A stretch of DNA of 64,000 nucleotides from Cyanophora paradoxa (lineage: Eukaryota > Glaucocystophyceae > Cyanophorales > Cyanophoraceae). Positions 10,086-23,590 of the stretch are shown in pieces; positions within the stretch are counted from its first letter, which is position 1; every line of letters starts with the position of its first letter. The position numbers and the translations under genes were made by a program. The notes beneath the pieces were generated by a model that saw only the letters and a list, made by a program, of their open reading frames with translations, ran no database searches and was not told the origin of the DNA. The DNA lies in contig QPMI01000197.1 of the NCBI GenBank assembly GCA_004431415.1, positions 1 through 64,000 of the forward strand, written 5' to 3'.

Positions 10086-12165
10086 GAAACTTGAGCCTGC
10101 ACGACAGTGTGAGCCACGACAAGGCCACTAGGGCTTCTAAAACAGCCTGCACGGCACTGGATGCTGATTTTCTCGTTGGCACTGAATCATGTTCTCATGA
10201 TCCGACAAATCTGAATATTCTTCTCATGAGTGCAGGGCTCAGTTGATCATCTCTTCATTGTCTCAAGGCCACAAGGGTTTCTGAAACAGCCTGCACGACA
10301 CTGGTTGCTGATTTTCGCGTTATCACCGAATGGTGTTCTCATGAACCGGCCAATGAAACTCTTAAAGCCTTAAAGGCTCAAATATTCTTCTCATGAGTGC
10401 AGGGCTAAGTTGATCATCTCTTCACTGGTTCAAGGCCACAAGGGCTTCTTTAACACCCTGCACGATACTGTTTGCTGATTTTCGCGTTATCACCGAATCA
10501 TGTTCTCATGATCCGACATATAAAGCCTCAAAGACCCAAATATTCTTCTCATGAGTGCAGGGCTCAGTTGATCATCTCTTCATAGTCTCAAGGCCACAAG
10601 GGTTTCTGAAACAGCCTGCACGACACTGGTTGCTGATTTTCGCGTTATCACCGAATGGTGTTCTCATGAACCGGCCAATGAAACTCTTAAAGCCTAAAGA
10701 CCCAAATATTCTTCTCATGAGTGCAGGGCTAAGTTGATCATCTCTTCACGGGCTCAAGGCCACAAGGGCTTCAAGAACAGCTTGCACGACACTGGTTGCT
10801 GATTTTCGCGTTATCACCGAATCATGGTCTCATGAACCGGCCAATGAAACCCTTAAAGACGAAACCCCCAGATATTCTTCTCCTGAGTGCAGGGCTTAGT
10901 TGATCATCTCTTCACTGGTTCAAGGCCACAAGGGCTTCTTAAACACCCTGCACGAAACTGGATGCTGATTTTCGCGTTATCACCGAATGGTGTTCTCATG
11001 AACCGGCCAATGAAACTCGTTAAGCCTAAAAACCCAAATATTCTTCTCATGAGTGCAGGGCTCAGTTGATCATCTCTTCACGGGGACAAGGCCACAAGGG
11101 CTTCTGAAACAGCCTGCACGACACTGGTTGCTTATTTTCGCGATATCGCCAAATCATGTTCATGATCAGCCTCAAATTATCTTTTCATGAGTGCAGGTTT
11201 TATTTGATCATCTCTTCACGGGCTCATGGCCACAAGGGCTTCTTAAACAGCCTGCACGGCACTGGATGCTGATTTTCTCGTTGGCACTGAATCATGTTCT
11301 CATGATCCGACAAATCTGAATATTCTTCAAGGCTTCTCATGAGTGCAGGGCTCAGTTTATCATCTCTTCATTGTCTCAAGGCCACAAGGGTTTCTGAAAC
11401 AGCCTGCACGACACTGGTTGCTGATTTTCGCGTTATCACCGAATGGTGTTCTCATGAACCGGCCAATGAAACTCTTAAAGCCTTAAAGGCTCAAATATTC
11501 TTCTCATGAGTGCAGGGCTTAGTTGATCATCTCTTCACGGGCTCAAGGCCACTAGGGCTTCTAAAACAGCCTGCACGGCACTGGATGCTGATTTTCTCGT
11601 TGGGACTGAATCATGTTCTCATGATCCGACAAATAAAGCCTCAAAGACCCAAATATTCTTCTCATGAGTGCAGGGCTCAGTTGATCATCTCTTCATAGTC
11701 TCAAGGCCACAAGGGTTTCTGAAACAGCCTGCACGACACTGGTTGCTGATTTTCGCGTTGGTGTTCTCATGAACCGGCCAATGAAACTCTTAAAACCTAA
11801 AGACCCAAATATTCTTCTCATGAGTGCAGGGCTCAGTTGATCATCTCTTCACGGGGACAAGGCCACAAGGGCTTCTGAAACAGCCTGCACGACACTGGTT
11901 GCTGATTTTCGCGATATCGCCAAATCATGTTCTCATGATCCGACAAATAAAGCCTTAAAGGCTCGAATATTCTTCTCATGAGTGCAGGGCTCAGTTGATC
12001 ATCTCTTCACTGGTTCAAGGCTACAAGGGCTTCTTTAACACCCTGCACGATACTGGTTGCTGATTTTCGCGTTATCACCGAATCATGTTCTCATAAACCT
12101 GCCAATGAAACTCGTTAAGCCTAAAGACCCAAATATTCTTCTCATGAGTGCAGGGCTCAGTCAGA
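10086..12165. repeat. Minisatellite array, 13 units of about 138-167 bp, with higher-order structure
   Basis: Units can be phased on CCTGCACG, found near 10146, 10290, 10457, 10615, 10781 (one mismatch), 10947, 11113, 11251, 11403, 11570, 11728, 11884 and 12042. Each unit also carries GTGCAGG (the reverse complement of CCTGCAC) and one or more TCATGA palindromes. Variant units recur: those at 10146 and 10290 resemble those at 11251 and 11403, with a nine-base insertion, so blocks of about 1.1 kb have themselves been copied. Short 60-codon open frames occur in several units and are not genes. The array ends 20 bases before the last exon of the transposase-like gene. Confidence 0.92.
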
Positions 12166-12182
12166 GAATGACCCTTGAATAT

Positions 12183-15100
12183 TCATTTGAAATTAAATTC
12201 GAGTCTTCTGCCTGAGAAATCGACCACAACTGCAGTTTGAGCAGATTCATCAAAATAAGGAAACGACTTCTGTGCTGCTACTAAATGCTCGATGGATGGA
12301 GGAGGAACAATGCGAATGAGGTGTGGGTGTCTCCAGTCAGGGACTGTCTCGATTCGATACTGCTCGAATTCGTTCGGAAACAACCACTCTCTGGACTCCT
12401 GTTTCGAAGTATCAACAACATCGAGGTTTGCTAGAATGTTGTACTCGGGCAGCTCAAAAATGATGACATGCACTATGTGATGATTGGAAGCCTTGTCGCC
12501 ATGCTCCTTGAATTCGAAGAGTCCTCTGACGCGCCCGTACCTCCGGACTGGGATGAGAGTATCCGGTGGCAGCGATTCAAGTGCTTCCATTGAGAGATAA
12601 GATCGGCCAACTGGAAGTATACCCCGACCTCGAAGTTTGGATGCAGAAACGCTCTCGACAAAAGAAAACCATGACGTGTCATGTTTGCTCGAAGCCATAT
12701 CCACTCCAAAATAAACGAGCTCGTTTGCATAGAACGTTGTGTAGTACACTCCGACGTTTGCAGGAAATCCTATCCATTTCACATTCGATGACTCTTCCAA
12801 AACGCTTGTATCCTCGTACGACGGTTGAGGAGTCCAAATATCAGAATTCAGTTCCCCCCAGGCGCATCTATGTCTCAGTTAGAAGTGCAGGGAAGCTTCA
12901 GATAGTCTGATCCGGACACGCACCGTAGGGCTGCCTGTTCCGGAGCTTCTTCAATGTCATCCGGGTACAACTCTAACCCCTCCTCAAGTGCGTGCTTCTC
13001 GTGCATGAATCGTGCGAGTAAACGCGCAAGGGGGCGCAATTGGGGGGAATTTGAAGCTGCCTCGCGTCGCAGGTACGCATTAAGCAGATGCCCATATTGT
13101 GAATTTGGATCTTGTTCACTGGGAAAGCAGATTATTCCGGGTCAAATCCAGAATCAGCACAATAACGCGGAACAAAACAACACACCTCCCCTCTACTTTG
13201 TAGCCGTATCGTGTGTGGAACTTTGTATGAACTCCTTGGGACATAACACCTGGCATATTTCGTTTGACAGTTCGAATTATCGACCCAGTGCGATCGTCGT
13301 CCAAAAGCCCTGGAATGCGTCCCATGAAATCGTAGAAATGCTGCTCGAGCACAGCACATGACATTTTTTCCTTCCAAGCGGAAATAAGATTCTCGGAAGT
13401 GCCCGGAACACTGTGCTGCGCACCACATAGCGCCTTGCGGCGCTCGGAATCAAAGATGTTTGCGCTCCAATGCCAGGTAATGCCTTCATATCGTGCGCGC
13501 CTCTCTCAACTTGAGCAGCACAAACTGCATACGAGGGGCCTAGCGTTGCCATATGGTCAATCCTGCAAGCGTAGCAATGGTAAGATGAACGCCTACATGC
13601 TATGCAATGCAAGCAAGCAATGGAAAAAAACTAACATGCACGGAAGAAACTCATTCATTGTTGTCCAGAAGCTAATTGGGCGATAGTGTCGTTGCATTCC
13701 GTGAACTATCGCAGCAAGTTTGCGAAGCTCAAGCACATAGTCCTTCCACAAAACCTGAAAATATGTCGATAATTGAGAGATTGATTGAAGCTTGGAAACA
13801 CTTTTGCACTCGTTGCCCGAAGCAAGTCGAGTTCGTTCATCATGAGAATTCTATAGAGGGAATTGGTGTTGTCCAAATCGCTATCAAGAGTTGCACGAAG
13901 GACTGATAAGACGCGCGGCAGTTCAGAAAACTTGTTCGTTATTTTAGCTGTTGTCAAAAAGTCCGGATCGCGAAACTGCTTGCATTTCAGAGAACGTCGT
14001 TTTCAAAAAGTAGCTCGAGTAGGCCTCACCTCAGAGCTCGAGTAGTGCATCCACGTAGAGTGGGTTGCTGCGATCCTACAAGCATGTTTCAGTTTTGGAG
14101 TTCCCAGATACGCGTATTGCTGGAGATCGTCTCGAATTCGGAACGTCAACGCCGGATCAAACCTGTATGAACTCCTGTTGCAGTGTAAATCAATCGCTTA
14201 ATCGAGCAATAAGAAATGATAATGTACTGAATAATGCTGTCAAGCTTTGCTTGGGCGGATTCATCATGCGGAAGAGCGATACCAGAGAGAAAGGTGAGCC
14301 CTACTCGTTGAAAAGCATGCATTTGGTCCAGATGACGAGCTCCACATCTGAGCACATCCAAATCGTAATGGTGCTGCCCAGCACGTAAAAATTCACTATC
14401 GAAAGCGGAGAAGTCCTGTGGAGGTCCAAGGAGGAATCCAGGAAAATTTGCCGTTTCAGCGAGACCGAGAACACCTTCTCGATTATCAGGGACACCACCT
14501 CGATAATCAGGGATCTGATTACCTCTGTTATCGTCTTTTAGAAACTCCTGTAGCTCTTTTTTTGTTTTCAAACCACGCATATTGTCTTGTCGAGCGTTCT
14601 CTGCGTCAATGCCTCGCTGACGCTGGAGGCGGGAAGAATGTTAATGAATTCGAAGTATTCTGATGTCGAAATTCGAAACAAACCATAAGCGCGTCTGTTC
14701 GTGCAGGAGCGGGCCCATCATCCTTCTTTGTAAACATGCACTTGTCGCGCCGCCAGTCACCGGCAGGAAGCTCCCAGCACTGTTTGAACTGTGGGTTGCG
14801 AGTTGTTGGCCCAGACAGGACTGACTCTTTTTCTGTAAAGGGATTGCCATATACTGCGTTGAATTGTTCTGTTCAACACAAGCTTAATATAATGACAAGG
14901 AATAGAAAAAGTTGTGAAAAGAAATAAACATACTGAGACGGGCAGATCCGACCTGACCAGGGAGATCGTCGATGTTAAGAACACAACTGAAATATGCATG
15001 CTCAATATCGTTCGTGTCGCAATTCCTATATGGCACGCTTTTTACCATTAAGTCATGGATTGGCGAAAAATGGAATACAAAGCTCTACCCAGTTGCTTTT

Positions 15101-16648
15101 GAAGAGCATGGATCCACTTCTTTTAGCCATGGGGTTAAAAATAACCGAAAAAGGCCGTTGAAGTTGTGAACTTTTCCGTCGATTAGGAAAGCCAGTACGC
15201 TCAATTTTTCTCTGCGCTCTTCGTGAGCAACGGACATGTACAAGGACACGGATTGGCGGAACGCAACCGAAAATGTGGATGTGCTGTCATGGGGATCAGA
15301 AATATTGGCGTGAAACTCCCGTAATCTTTTCCAGTCCTGTCCCAAAACATGTTTGCAAATCCTAAATATTTGAAGGGATATAAAACGGACCAGAGGTTCT
15401 TTACTGCCGCGTCAGTTGAATACGCAAGAAGCACGCAAATTCCCCGCTTCTTTCCATTTTCTGGGAGAAGTACTCTTCCATCTTTCACGTAGTAGCGAAA
15501 GTGATCTGAATCCGTGTAGTCTCGAACCAGGGTTTGACGCGTCTCCCAGTTGCTGAAGGTGCAGTAGTAAGGTGGAGGAGAATCACGTTCTGACGAGGCC
15601 CGCTGGGCTCCGAACCTGACGAAGTCAGAGGGAGAAGAACCACGAAAACTCGAAACATACATGAAACGCTTCAATAGTTGTGGATTGTTCAGAAATACTT
15701 GCCAGGATTGGCTCAAAGGAAAAAAGAAGCCTCGAGTTGCAGTTCTATACTCAGTGCCACCACAAAGACATGGCGCATTCTTGCTCGCACCACCACTTCT
15801 CGAATCGTCTTCAATCCAGACTGTATCGCAAAATGAACCGAGATTCCTGGAGCTCTCGTTCGCTGTGCAAAGGCGAAACCTAATGAAAGGCTGCAGAATG
15901 TTGAGTTCGCTGTGCGGAACCATTCGTCATAAAACTTACCTCAGCGAATACCGAGACGCGATTCATCATCGAACGCCAGCCGACCAGGCGGACAGGATTT
16001 GGTAACTTGAGAAAGCACTGATTCAAAAAGTTGCTGATATAGCTGAAACTCTCGATAGGAATTTGCGGAAACCGAGTCTTGAGCCTCGAACAAAACGCAG
16101 TGTAGCAAGCTTCCTGTATCGAACGACGATAAGATAGTGTCTGGAATAAATTACGGTTTCAGTAGCATTGTACGAACTGTTATTGGGCAGTCTGTGAAAA
16201 GAGCACTTGTATAATCCTCAGGTTTCGAGCGTTCAAGATCCGAAGATAGAGATTGATCAGAGTTCTCAGCATACTCTTGCCAGATCTCATCAGATTCGGT
16301 GAGGTTCCCAGAATCATCAGGTTCAATTCCATTTTCATGTGCTGGAGATGCTTCTGCCTGTCTTGCCTGCAGCGCCTCGATCGCCTGTTTACGTTGACGT
16401 TTTTGGCGCTCTCTATACTCTGTTGTTTTTGGTAGGGCAACATGTACAGTTCCTCGAGATTCTCGGCTGGGAACCCAGCCGTCGCGTAATCGTCCAGACG
16501 CCGAGTATCGCGCTATCCGAGTGCGTAATGCCGGCCGTGCACCGAATCCATAGAAAGCTTTCATTCTATGCATCGCGCTTGTGCGAACCGACACCAGGGC
16601 GCCTTTGCATTCTGAGCAAAAGCAAGGCTGTGCTTCTTTCACGTTCAT
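12183..16648 (-). CDS. Probable Tnp2/CACTA-type transposase (multi-exon)
   Basis: Minus-strand exons that fit together include 16648-16151 (N-terminal CFCSEC cysteine motif, then an acidic region), about 15923-15085 (CLCGGTEYRTATRGFFFPLS, LLKRFMY, then a DSTSTFSVAF stretch), about 14850-14684 (FTKKDDGPAPARTDALM), 14622-14305 (LDVLRCGARHLDQMH), parts of 13957-13116, and a last exon 12800-12183 with YGRVRGLFEF and REWLFPNEFEQ. The order of N-terminal Cys motif, RTD..M element, and C-terminal YGR/REW block resembles Tnp2 transposases, which move CACTA elements. The match is by eye and partial. No terminal inverted repeat was found, and several exon joins are unresolved. It could instead be another lineage-specific mobile-element gene. 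Confidence 0.48.
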
Positions 16649-16919
16649 GACTGTTTATCTGCGCTGGCTTGTACTTGTTACTCTTAAAGCTTGGAATGTT
16701 ATGGTAAACACAGCATGGCAGACGGGAAGTGATCATGAGGGTACGTGTGGTTGGTCGGGGTACGCGATCCATCATTCGAAAGCAACAGACTGGACATTGC
16801 AGCGTAGCAGCCGACTGAAAGAGCTGTCAGACAATTGCTAGAAGCTCTCTCGGTGCTGTTCGGTCGCAACCTTTCCCTCCACGGCCGCCCAGAGACGGGC
16901 CGGCATTCGAGGTGCTTCG

Positions 16920-19900
16920 GTGGTTCGCCAATGCAAGTCCATCCTGCCTTGTCTTAAATCTTCACTTCTCACTTATACACTGCTCTGCAGAACCATGCTG
17001 CTTCCCACGCCACCGCGCACGGTGGAAACGAGACGACTTGCCCATTGTTACGGCATCAAACGCGCCGAGGCGTATCAACTTGCCATACAGTTCAAAGCTG
17101 CATTAGAATCGTGCGCTCATTCGAATGGGTTCGAATCACGCCGGCGTTCTGAAATCGTGCAGGCCTGGCGACCCATTGTCGTCTGAGGACGCAGACCTTC
17201 GTAGGGACGCCGCGGAGAAGTGGCGTGAAGAGTGCGCTTCGATTGCTGTTGTTTATCTGCTGCTCCTTATGATTTGCTGTGCATGCGCAGTCTCGGAACT
17301 AAAGTGCAGGAGTGTTTGAGCGCTCGGACAGCGTTACAGCACGCAGCCGGAACCGAGAAAGGCCTCTCTTTGGAAGCAAGTCCCGAGGAGAACCTGTGTT
17401 CTTTTTCCTTCGAGCTCCTCAGCGCTGTTGAGCAACTCCATAACATCCGAAGAGCGGAGTTGGACGCTTCAAACCCCGACTCGTTCGCTCGTCTCCTTGC
17501 GTATTTGCGCATTGGTCGCTGGGTAATGATGAGAACGAGATCGCAGGATTCTGCAACTCGCGACTCTTTCGAAAAAGACGAAATTATGGGTTGTAAAGCT
17601 TTTCCAGGAGTTTCAAGGTTCGTATGCCTCCAAATGCCTCAAATGCCTCAAATGATCTTTTTCTCATCGCAGATATTCGTGGCAAGTGTAACGTCGCTCT
17701 TCATCATTCTGACGATAGTTTGAATCCTTCAGCTTCGGACGGCAATCAGGGTTTGCGCCCCCGATTCTTTTTTACTTTTCTGACGACATCGAAAAAGTTT
17801 TGCAGACTTCAAGCTCAAGCAGCAGGGCTGTCGGGAGTTCACTCGAGCGTTCAATTAAATCGGAGGTCGACATAACTGACCAAGAGAACGGTGCAATCCT
17901 TTTGGGACATCTTGCGTTCTGTTCAAATTTCCCTTCGTACAGTAAAGCCGATCTCAAACGCCGCTTCTTCTTCTGGTTTTCGTTAACCTATTCCTGGCAG
18001 GTGCATCTCATAAACTGTCTGATCTCCGCTCTTCTCCTTCCAGAGATTCAGGTCTGGTTTCCTGCATGAAGCGCTTGTCAGACACGTTTTTAATACTAAA
18101 GCAGAATCGAAAGCCATGCCGTTCCCGTTTCCTCAGCTGCAGCGCATGCCCTTCCCGCTGGCAAACACTCCCTCCATCAAAGTGGAAGGCGTGACTCTAA
18201 TACTGTTTTTTGACGTCGTTAATTCTTTATAATGCTTTCAATGCAGGATCACCGGCGTCTTCTCTCGCATCAGAAAAGCAAACATCTCTTTCGTCATGTA
18301 CAGCTGAAGTTCATGAAATGAAACGCCTTTTTCCTGGAGACCAAGATTGTACTTCGCGTGTGTCTGTTCTCCCATCTGCGATCGAAAGCTTTAATTTGAC
18401 TCGTTTCGCGACCTTTAGTTGCTTCCGACCTCTTGACTATGAAGCGTGAGAATTTCAACTTCATGGCTTCAAGGTGTGCACCTCTTTGCGAATCTGTGCA
18501 CCCCTAATTTGGAGGAATCATGCACCTAGCAGGCTCGAGGCGGCAGAAAACAATTTGCACGAGCAGCCTCAAGCAACTGAGCTGCTTCGTCTGGGAAAAG
18601 CTCTGATTCGAGAAATTGGAAGCTTCATCGAAAATCGCGAAACTACAAGGTGCGATCTATTTTGTTCATTTCTCCATTTTTTGTACCTTATCCTGTACAG
18701 CCTCTCACCCAATCAAATACTTCTTCAAACAAAGCGTGAGCGAGAACTTGCAGTTTCGATCCGACAAATTAAATCCGGTATTATTTCAATCAATCAATTT
18801 CCTTTCTTTATTCTTTATTCAAGAATTCTTTATTGTATCAGAAATCCAAGCGTCTTTTCCAACTCTCACGGAAGGCCTCGACATGACAATGGAGGATTTT
18901 ATGAACTTCGGTTGGAAAATCGGTTTCTGGGATTTGATCGCTTACATTTATCCGCACACTCAGATGGTCGACTGAAGAAGGTTCTCCTTCTGTGCGCCGA
19001 AGTATCCAATCAACCTCAAAAATTCATCGAAAGGCAAGTGTTTTACTGGCGATTTTATTGAGGTTATTGACGATCACTTCTCAGGGTCGATGGACTCAAG
19101 GACTCGTTTGCGAGAGATACGTCATTAGCAAAATGCCTTCAAATCGCAACGACACTTGCCCATCAATTGACATGTGTTCAAGAAGCTATCACTTCTATAG
19201 CTTCCAAAACGAAACTTCGCGGCGACCGCGAACTTAGTGGAGCTGACGAGTTCGTTTTGTTTTTTGGTACAGGTTGTGTTCCTTAACCGTTTTGCAGGCT
19301 TGAACTTGAAGAGCTTCAAAGAGCTATCACAGATGAAGAGGATCGGAAGAATACTCTTCTATCTGTTGTGAAAGACCTGAGAGGGAAGTTCGAAACCTGT
19401 ACGTCGTCGGATTTTCGCTCTGCGGTCAGTTTTGAAGAAATTTACCTTGCGCTCAGCTGTGAGTGAGATTCGGGAACGCCAAATCGGACCTTGCGAAGAC
19501 TCGACGCCGAGTAAATATAAATGGGGTAACCCGCTTGCTGATCAATTCGCCGAACTTACGGCTCGAAAGCCAAAATGTGCAGATCCGTGTTTCTCATCGT
19601 CATTTCTGGTTTTTTATATTCACCATGATTTCTTGCTTTCAGACACAAGTAAAGAATTCCAGAAAATGGAAACTCCAATGGATTCGTGGCCTCTCAGTGT
19701 ACCTCTCCTACACGAAGTATGCGTAAAGCTTTTTTGTGCGTTTTCTTTTTTTCTTCGAGGAGCTTCATTTTCAAATCAAAGCTTAATACAGGTTTGAAAA
19801 ACGTCGGAGTGAACGGATATCGTGAAATTTCCGATATAACGATCAGCGCATTTCTTTCAAAGCTCATCGACCATTTTGGCACATATCGATTTCAAGGATC

Positions 19901-22900
19901 GAACGCTGAACTGGTACTTTTTTTTATTTTTCTCAGTCTTGACATTAACAGCGCAAATCAGCGCAACCATATTCTTCAATTTCAACAGTTTTTTGTCGAT
20001 GCCAAGTACGATATCAAAGTACCTGACGACCACATTTTCGCATCACCACCGGAAGGTTAGATTGATCGATATTCACTTGCCTTCAAATTCTCATTTTTGC
20101 ACAGGATGTGGTTTTCTGGTAAAGCATCGGGAGGGGAAAAAATATACAAAGTCGGACAATATCCGGATTTTTGACGAAGCTTTAATGCCCATCATCTTCT
20201 GCCTCTGGAGAGCGATTTGCGAGCCGAGGCCGTCTGACTTCTCGAATTGTTATCCCGGTACAAACCTCGAGATTGTCGACTGTAGGTGCTTATGTATTCC
20301 ATTGTTGGCAGGACTTCGTTCAAGAATCATACTCGTTATCAAGTTTCTTGCACATAAACTTCAGGTATTTGAAATTCTTCTACAATCACAGGAACCTTAC
20401 AAACTTTAACAATCACAGGAACCTTACACGGATCATGTTGCCCAAAAGTATCTGAACTACCGACTCTGGCTATGGCGAAAAGACAAGCGGTCTTCGCTCG
20501 CACTTTTAGACGTAAGCCTCTGAATATTTTTTCGAAGATGTCATCGGTTGAGATCATTAAATACTTCTGAACAATATTTCAAGGAGTCATCCGGTGAGAT
20601 CATTGGCTACGACTCCCCGCAACACCGGAAGTACTTGGTGAAGAAAAAAACCAATATCGATGCAAAGACTAAGGATCTCACCCGGACCGTACATGCTGCC
20701 GATTGGCGTTCGTTTTTGCATTTTGATTACTTCGAATTCATTTGGACTCTGACAACATTTTTGCAGTGACGCCGTTTCTCAAATCAGATGGCGCTGTTCA
20801 GATGTGGGATGGAGAATGCGAATCGAAAAGTGTCAACAAGGACGCGAGCAGACCTCTTTTGCCATTTGGCGCATTGGTTAACCTTTATTATCCAAGAACT
20901 GACTCAACTGGCAATGTCACGAAAGAGTTTGTTGCCGCTGGGATGTACACTGGTCGAGTGAACATCGAGCTTCTTGTCAAGAAACATGGCATCATCTTGC
21001 CAAAGGTTTGATCGTTGTTTGCTTTTTATAACTTCTAACTGTTCTTTCAGGACAGTCATGGAGTCTCCGTTGAACATCTGGTCGTTGTTATGACGGCGAG
21101 ACGCATTGGTATGAAAGTTCCATGGCATTTTCAGGATCTTAGAGTCTCGTCTGTCCAGCAAACGAATGCGGTATGCCTTCAATTTCAGCGAATGACTTCA
21201 ATTTTTTTCAAATCCAACTTATATTGCAGCCCAATATGGAAAGCATCTCGGGACGGTTCAAATCAATCTTCTGGAGAGCTGACCTGATCGAAGAGACTCC
21301 TGTGCATGACGAACCAAGCGTCAACGAACCGTCCATGTCGCTCGTTGAACACGATCCAGTGCGTGCAAGTGAAAAATGATCAGTCAAACATTTGATTGCT
21401 CGCAGTTCGCAGCAATTCCACATAAGCGCCAAAGAAGACCACGCGTGAGACCGCCGAAGGCCGAAAAGGGCGAAGATTCCGATCAAAACGCGATTGACGA
21501 TGACGATGACAAAATATCCAAACAGAGCCTTGAACCAGCGACGAGAGGATACAAACGTCCTGGGTCGTCGAGCAATGGTTCAGATGAAAGGTACGCTTTA
21601 AATGTCACAAGAAAGATTTGTCGTTTGTTATTTACTCTCCAAAGAACGACTGGCGCGAAGAAGCAACGAGCAGTTCAACTCCAGCATTCCAAGGTCTGTT
21701 TGTGATGATTTTACCATTCTTTGTGACGCCGGCCATGAAATGCGCAGGTTGCGGTTGTGATTAAGCCAAAATCTCAAAGGTATTTATCTCAATGCCAACA
21801 ACTTCGTGACGAAATGGTGTTAAGGTCAAGACCTGATGTGCCCGAGTCCAAGCGTGTAAGTATTCCCGTGTAAGTCCAAGACCTGAACGCTTATGTGTTT
21901 TCAGGTCAAACGTGTTTTGATCAAGCTTCCGCTTCAATCTGTTGCTCGACGAATCAAAGCAGACAAGCGCAAGCTGGGTGAACCTCCTTGTTTCAGAGAG
22001 GTGGAAATGGATGAGTACGACGGCTGGAATCGCTTCAATTTATTGCGGAGATCCGCTCAGCGCGACGAAAGCGAATATAACTGGGAGATGACTGAAACTG
22101 GCGAACTCGTTGTTGTTGGTGTTGGTTTTGTTATTCCTGAACCCAAGAGTGGGAAGCGTGCGTTAGACTTCGCCTCAGACGTGCGTTAGACTTCGCCTTA
22201 ACATTAAATTCGCAGTGATTTACGAGCATCGACTTCCTGCGGTTAACAAGGTCGAGAAAATTCGGACTTGGTCGACTTTTGTTATAACTGAGATCAACAA
22301 ATTCATCAAAGGCGCAATTCTTGATTCTGCGTTCATGTACGCGGTAATGTTTCTTTATCAGTGTGATAGTTCCTTACGATTTGCACAGGTCACATGTTGT
22401 CAAAGAACATCAGCTCAACGCTCTTAGTCGAGAGAGCTGTAAATTTCTCCCGCACGCCTTGTTCGACCACATATCTGACGACATTTCCAAAAATGTGAGT
22501 AAATGTGATTTTTAATTATGATATGAAAATTTGACGTCATTTGTTTTTTCGCAGTACACCCTTCCTGCCATTTTTTTAGAAGATTATCCAGAAGAGAACA
22601 CATGGCAAGATCATACGGATATTTTTGTCGATTCCTCACACACCTCCTCACACACCACCGCTCCCCTCATGAAGCCAAACGGTTCGCAACAATGCGCAGG
22701 CGGTTCACCCGGTTTTGTAAATGTCAGTTTTTCCAGTGAACACGCAAGCAGATCGTTCTGGCGTTCAAGGTGTGACCGTCTTCAAATCTCTTTAATGTAT
22801 CGATATTTTCGACAGAAGCTAACGACGGAGTCAATGGACACGACATTTTATCGACTTTAGATGAACTGGAGGATAACGCTCAAATTTCTTGACACAAACT

Positions 22901-22985
22901 GTAGTAACAGTTTCTAGTGTCAACAATTATATTTTTCGTTTTAACACCTCCACTCGCCTTCTGATTCTCGCAGGTTGTCGAGCGC
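16920..22985 (+). CDS. Multi-exon gene or genes of unknown function, interrupted by a poly-G tract
   Basis: Plus-strand exons with T-rich GT-AG introns can be followed. Examples are an exon with SLGTKVQECLSARTAL (about 17285-17610), an exon ending FIER at 19033 with an AG|GCAAGT donor followed by VDGLKDSFARDTSLAK (about 19085-19230), a coiled-coil exon LELEELQRAITDEEDRK (about 19300), and the chain 20760-21005, 21051-21170, 21230-21380 (GALVNLYYPRTDS, FVAAGMYTGRVNI, DSHGVSVEHLVVV). Later exons are about 21904-22190, 22215-22345, 22390-22493 and 22554-22860. The last exon starts after an acceptor at about 22975 and runs into G-rich tract within about 25 bases. I recognise no domain and cannot say whether this is one gene or two. 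It is divergent from the transposase-like gene. Confidence 0.4.
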
Positions 22986-22998
22986 GGGCTGAAACGTG

Positions 22999-23092
22999 GC
23001 CGGGGGGTGGGGGGTGGGGGGGGGGGGGGGGGGGGCGGGGGCGGGGCGGGGCGGGGGGGGGGGGGGGGGGGGCTTGGGGCGGGGGAGGGGAC
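22999..23092. repeat. Poly-G tract
   Basis: About 90 bases of almost pure G with a few C, T and A interruptions. It truncates the preceding exon and marks the end of gene-bearing AT-richer DNA. Such tracts are prone to polymerase slippage and to assembly error. Confidence 0.9.
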
Positions 23093-23099
23093 TTACACC

Positions 23100-23590
23100 C
23101 CAGCACCATCGTTCAAGACATCCACCAAGACATCCCCAGACACAAGAACCAAGAACCCAAGAACCCAAGATACTTATTCTTCATACTTCATACTCATTCT
23201 TCTAGATACACACACATACTACTCTCCACTTTTCCAAGTACCAGTACCTTCTACTCTTCTACTCTCTTCTACTACACACCTACTCTTCCATCCAGTCCCA
23301 AGTACCCAAGTGCAAGACATATAGACATCCACCAAGCTTGGAGAGGGGACGGGCTAAGTGGGCACTGGTGGAGGGGAGGGGACTTCGTTTCCCCTGTTTT
23401 TCAGTTATTATTCTCTTTCAAGAATTTGTTTCGCGCACCCTTTTTAGATTAAAACCCAAGATACTCATTCTTCATACTTCATACTCATTCTTAGACTTCC
23501 ATTTACTCTTCCACACACACTCAAGGCCAACCAACCTCATAGCTCCATAGTTCAAGACGTCCACCAGTGCGAGGCACAAGAACCCAAGCT
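23100..23590. repeat. Degenerate short repeats rich in TTCATACTTCATACTCATTCTT
   Basis: CA- and CT-rich sequence with repeats of ACAAGAACCCAAG and CATACTTCATACTCATTCTT. It grades into the 360-bp array that follows. No gene is supported. Confidence 0.7.

Noticed and set aside
10555-11698. Three similar 60-codon frames (start MQGSVDHLF or MQGLVDHLF) as a small gene family
   Set aside because: They repeat with the minisatellite and are open only in some units; other units have stops or frame changes.
10086-12165. CRISPR array
   Set aside because: Units are similar along their full length with no unique spacers, and the context is eukaryotic.
23007-23324. Glycine-rich frames over the poly-G tract
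   Set aside because: They are direct translations of homopolymer G and of the short repeats that follow.
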